A DNA stretch of 54,602 bases, taken from Sandaracinaceae bacterium (GTDB lineage Bacteria; Myxococcota_A; Polyangia; Polyangiales; Sandaracinaceae). The stretch covers positions 1-54,602 of the forward strand of contig JAVJQK010000083.1 in the NCBI GenBank assembly GCA_040218145.1, given 5' to 3'. Numbering within the stretch: the stretch's first letter is position 1; each line of letters opens with the position of its first letter. The translations under genes were made by a program, and so were the position numbers. The notes under the pieces were generated by a model. The model was not told the DNA's origin and made no database searches. It saw only the letters and a program-made list of their open reading frames with translations. Positions 51,283-54,602 of this stretch are shown here, piece after piece.

Positions 51283-52824
51283 TTATCGCACGAAGTAGGC
51301 CCGCCGCATCACCGTGCTCTGCTGCGGAGAGATGCGTCCCGCCTGCGCGGCCCAGAACATGAGCAGGTCGGCGCCCGCGCCGCGACACTCGCTCGGGAGC
51401 AGGAAGCCGTCTCCGTCGCGGTCGCGCGCGATGCGGCACTCCTCGGTGTCGGGGAACGGGTCGTTGACCTGGCCGTCGATCTCGCTCGTGTGGAAGAGGC
51501 CCATGTAGTGGCCGACCTCGTGGGCGATGACGAGCCCGATCTCGTCGAGCGGGATGAGGTCTACGCTGATCGCGACGCCGCTCGCGCCGTTGCCGGGCAG
51601 GACGTGGGGGCCGGGGATGCCGCTCGCGATGCCGAGCGCGCCCTCGATCGAGCGGACGAAGAAGATGGCGAGCCCCGGGCGGTTCTGCCCCGCCGTCAGC
51701 CGGTACATGTCGTCCAGCTCGTCCGGCACGCCGATGGGCCCGCTCGCGCCCTCGAGCACGGCGAAGTCGTCGCGCAGCGCGCCGAAGACCTCGTGCACGC
51801 GCAGCTCTCCGAGCTCGACCCCCGCGGCTCGCAAGACGGCTCCGGCGTCGGCCATCGCGCGGTTCAGCTCCGCCGGGGGACGACCTCCGCGCGCGGTCCA
51901 GTCGCCGCCGCCGACGAGGTAGGCGTCGACGTCGATGACGCGGCCTTCGCCCGAGCGCTGGACGACGAAGCGCTCGAGCGGCGTGCGCGCGCCGGCGCCG
52001 AAGGAGACGGTGAAGCCGCGGCGCTCATCGGGCGTGTTGGGGCCGTTCGGGTAGAGCAGCGTGACCGTGTCGGTGATCGTCAGCGCGCCGGCTCCCCACA
52101 CCGGCGCCGGCCCGTCGGCGGGGCGATCGAGCAGGTCCACCACCACCTCGCGCGGCATGCGCGTCGAGATCGAGGCCATGAACGGGGTCGTCGAGGCCTG
52201 CCCGTTCCAGACGACGAGCGCGTTGTCCCCGAGGGTCGGGAGCGTCTCGTCGATGAAGTCCATGCCGCCCGGCACGACGGGCCCCGGCTCCGGCCCGACC
52301 ACGCGCACGCCCTCCGGCGCCGCGACGAGCGCGGTGCAGGCCATCAGCGGTTGCATGCTGCGGGGGGAGGTCGGCACGAACACCTCGCGGCAGCGCTCGT
52401 CCGGGGCGCAGTCCACGTGGCTCCCGCAGGGCTCCACGCAGACGCCGCTCGTCGCGCAGAGGCCGCGGTCGCACTGCTCGGCCGTGCGGCACGCCTCGCC
52501 GAGCGGGAAGCCGCCGGGGTCGGTCGCGCCGCACGCGAGCGGGAGCGGGACGAGGTCGGCCGGCGGCTCGCCGACGGCGCGTCGGCAAACCCCTCCGCCG
52601 CAGTCCGCGTCACGCTGACAGGGACCTTCGATGACCACGCCCGAATCGACGCCCGAGTCGACCCCGGAGTCGGGAGCGGGGGCGACGCCCGAATCCTCCC
52701 CCGCGTCGCGCGCGGCCCCGGCGTCCACTTCGGGGGGGTCGACCGCGAGCACGGAGCGGGCTCCGCAGCCGCCCAGCGTCGCGCCGATCATCCACAGGAG
52801 CGAGACGAAGACGGGACGACGCAT
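51283..52824 (-). CDS. Metzincin-like zinc protease lipoprotein
   Basis: A 513-residue predicted lipoprotein (TLGGC, Cys20) with an Asp/Ser/Gly/Val linker (DSGVDSGVDSGVV) and a Cys-rich N-terminal segment (CQRDADCGGGVCRR to CGSHVDCAPDERC). The C-terminal part has a perfect metzincin motif HEVGHYMGLFH (His435, 439, 445) and a downstream Met489 (LLMFW) that could form the Met-turn. DRDGDGF is a possible calcium site. Closest in style to M43/pappalysin-like or related myxobacterial metzincins. The substrate is unknown. A GCATG-N3-CATGC repeat (52831-52843) lies just upstream of the start. Confidence 0.92.
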   Translation of the reverse strand: MRRPVFVSLLWMIGATLGGCGARSVLAVDPPEVDAGAARDAGEDSGVAPAPDSGVDSGVDSGVVIEGPCQRDADCGGGVCRRAVGEPPADLVPLPLACGATDPGGFPLGEACRTAEQCDRGLCATSGVCVEPCGSHVDCAPDERCREVFVPTSPRSMQPLMACTALVAAPEGVRVVGPEPGPVVPGGMDFIDETLPTLGDNALVVWNGQASTTPFMASISTRMPREVVVDLLDRPADGPAPVWGAGALTITDTVTLLYPNGPNTPDERRGFTVSFGAGARTPLERFVVQRSGEGRVIDVDAYLVGGGDWTARGGRPPAELNRAMADAGAVLRAAGVELGELRVHEVFGALRDDFAVLEGASGPIGVPDELDDMYRLTAGQNRPGLAIFFVRSIEGALGIASGIPGPHVLPGNGASGVAISVDLIPLDEIGLVIAHEVGHYMGLFHTSEIDGQVNDPFPDTEECRIARDRDGDGFLLPSECRGAGADLLMFWAAQAGRISPQQSTVMRRAYFVR

Positions 52825-52938
52825 TCACGTGCATGTAGCATGCGAGGCCGTTTCGGGCTTTCGTTTCACGCGGTTTCACGCCATGCTGCGGGCAGCCGCG
52901 CGGACCCTCCGAGCGGATCGGGCCGGGTTCACCGGACC

Positions 52939-53238
52939 GTGAAAGGCTCCCCCATCTCGAACGAAGATCAGGCCGTGCGTGAGGCGAGTGACGACGACCG
53001 TCGCGCGCGCGCCATCGAAGGGGGCCGTGCCTGGGCAGCCAGCGTGCGTGAGACCGTGCACGCCGAGGGGCGCCCGGCCGCGGGCGGATGGCCTGGCACC
53101 GTGACCGAGGCGCGCGCGCGCGTCAGCGCCGCGGTCCCGGGCACGCTGCCTCCCGAGGTGCAGCGCGCCCTCGCGAAGCTCCTCTACTCGACCGCCCGCG
53201 ACGCCTGGCTCGAGCAGCGCGAGCCGCGCGAAGAGTAG
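52939..53238 (+). CDS. Small hypothetical protein
   Basis: A 99-residue frame starting at GTG 52939. It is rich in Ala, Arg and Glu with helix-like segments ([18 protein letters not shown] and [22 protein letters not shown]). No family recognised and no signal peptide. Codon-position composition is gene-like and the C-terminal half looks conserved in style, but the start is uncertain (an internal GTG near 52975 is possible). It lies 50 bp before the iron-sulfur subunit. An opposite-strand frame covering the same bases is less protein-like. Confidence 0.6.
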   Translation: MKGSPISNEDQAVREASDDDRRARAIEGGRAWAASVRETVHAEGRPAAGGWPGTVTEARARVSAAVPGTLPPEVQRALAKLLYSTARDAWLEQREPREE

Positions 53239-53288
53239 ACCTCGATCCGCGCGCTCCATCGAGCGGCCACACGTGCTACCGCTACGGC

Positions 53289-53874
<586 letters not shown>

Positions 53875-53882
<8 letters not shown>

Positions 53883-54438
53883 CGCGCGCGCACCCGCCTC
53901 CGCATCCGCACCCGCGACTGCATCCGCGACCGCATCCGCACCCGCCTCCGCGACCGCACCCGCGACCGCATCCGCACCCGCCTCCGCGACCGCACCCGCC
54001 TCCGCGACCGCACCCGCCTCCGCGACCGCACCCGCCTCCGCGACCGCTTCCGCCTCCGCGACCGCACCCGCCTCCGCGACCGCATCCGCCTCCGCGACCG
54101 CATCCGCCTCCGCGACCGCATCCGCCTCCGCGATCGCATCCGCGACCGCATCCGCCTCCGCGACCGCATGCCGCTGCCGCTGCCGCTCCCGCTCCCGCTG
54201 CCGCTGCCGCTTTCACTGCCCCTCCCGCTGCCGCTGCGCCTGCGGCTCCCGCTCCAGCTGCCGCTCCCGCTGCCGCTCCCGCTGCCGCTCCCGCTCCCGC
54301 TCCCGCTCCCGAGTCCGCTGCTGCGTCTGGGACACAGATCTCGGCTTTCGTCCCGTCTTCGCGCCAGGTCAAACTGCCGCAACGTGGGTGGCGCTCGTCC
54401 TCCGCCATCGACGGTGCCGGACGCGTGCGGGCGAGTAA
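53875..54438 (+). other. Repeat-derived open frame where a molybdenum subunit would be expected
   Basis: ATG 53875 overlaps the IorA-like stop (ATGGCTGA, 8 nt), which is the usual iorA-iorB junction. However, the 187-residue frame is almost entirely repeats: Ala-Ser-Ala-Thr-Ala-Pro units, then Cys-Arg/Ser-Arg units, ending in about 35 ordinary residues without molybdopterin-binding motifs. It may be the repeat-invaded start of a lost or rearranged iorB, or pure repeat. No gene is otherwise recognised between 53883 and 54582. Confidence 0.4.
53893..54310. repeat. 18-bp and 6-bp repeat tract
   Basis: From 53893 to about 54168, permutations of an 18-bp unit built from GCCTCCGCGACCGCA plus CCC/TCC recur many times. 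From about 54169 to 54310 the sequence changes to CTGCCG/CTCCCG hexamers like those at 1-132 and 30.1-30.5 kb. Periods are all multiples of 6. Confidence 0.93.
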
Positions 54439-54484
54439 AGGAGGCCTACGGCCCCAGCCTGCGGCTGGCTTCGGGCGCTGCGCG

Positions 54485-54541
54485 CCCTCGTCCTTGACTA
54501 GCCCACCCGCGTCCTGCGGCGGGCGGGGTGAGGACGAAGGG
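54485..54541. repeat. Imperfect inverted repeat in the right-hand intergenic region
   Basis: CCCTCGTCCT (54485-54494) pairs with AGGACGAAGGG (54531-54541) with one bulge. An inner CCCACCCGC (from 54502) pairs with GCGGGCGGGG. It lies between the repeat tract and the gene start at 54583 and could be a terminator-like stem, without a T-tract. Confidence 0.4.
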
Positions 54542-54582
54542 TGTCAGGTCGACATCCGGGTTGTCTCCGACGGAGGGGCGAG

Positions 54583-54602
54583 ATGCTCCGGATCACCGAA
54601 GA
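54583..54602 (+). CDS. Possible start of a gene running off the window
   Basis: ATG at 54583 is preceded by GGAGGGG 5 nt upstream, a strong ribosome-binding site, and the frame (MLRITE) is open to the end of the window. Only six codons are visible, so nothing can be said about the product. Confidence 0.35.

Overview
The window is 54.6 kb of very GC-rich bacterial DNA, densely coding on both strands. It looks chromosomal and myxobacterial (phylum Myxococcota, probably a Polyangiales/Sandaracinaceae-type organism). That placement is inferred from several features: FHA-fused sigma-54 activators, Ser/Thr kinase signalling, Cys-rich lipoproteins with Asp/Gly/Ser linkers, a DUF2330 protein with a MYXO-CTERM-like tail, a stand-alone modular PKS, and hexanucleotide microsatellites. 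No rRNA, tRNA, IS element, integrase, phage gene or CRISPR array was recognised.

Layout. 0-0.45 kb: noncoding repeats. 0.45-3.9 kb: an FHA/sigma-54 activator, a small lipoprotein and a hybrid histidine kinase. 4.0-8.3 kb: a Cys-rich lipoprotein, methylthioribose-1-phosphate isomerase (mtnA), a lipoprotein dipeptidase with a repeat linker, and an SCP2-like protein. 8.6-11.5 kb: an FHA/zinc-ribbon/transglutaminase fusion, a YbjN-like protein and an outer-membrane protein. 11.6-18.5 kb: a FabH-like synthase, an M48 protease translationally coupled to a dynamin-like GTPase, DUF4241, CBS and Nudix proteins, and a DUF4332 gene with its own sigma-54-type promoter and intrinsic terminator. 18.6-21.3 kb: argH-lysA. 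21.4-28.3 kb: a P1B-type ATPase homologue lacking its catalytic residues, then two cell-wall genes (L,D-transpeptidase and an esterase/M15-like fusion). 28.4-32.3 kb: a polyisoprenyl-phosphate sugar-1-phosphate transferase, an 877-bp repeat-rich gap, and DUF2330. 32.5-40 kb: an ATPase-only Hsp70, a pseudokinase-kinase-SRPBCC-DUF5939-cyclase protein, and a coupled MerR/VIT-vWA pair. 39.9-49.4 kb: a one-module PKS and two GT2 glycosyltransferases joined by 4-nt start/stop overlaps, preceded by an AlkA-type glycosylase. 49.5-54.6 kb: lipoproteins (one metzincin-like), an aldo/keto reductase, a small protein, an IorA-type 2Fe-2S subunit ending in a DP microsatellite, then long 6n/18n repeats where the molybdenum subunit would be expected.

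The most distinctive items are the catalytically ablated P-type ATPase, the five-part kinase/cyclase protein beside an Hsp70 ATPase domain, the KR-before-DH PKS coupled to two glycosyltransferases, the M48-dynamin pair, the MerR-VIT/vWA pair, and in-frame hexamer microsatellites inside several genes. Coding starts were chosen from the onset of conserved sequence, signal peptides, ribosome-binding sites and overlaps. No database search was possible, so family names rest on motif recognition.
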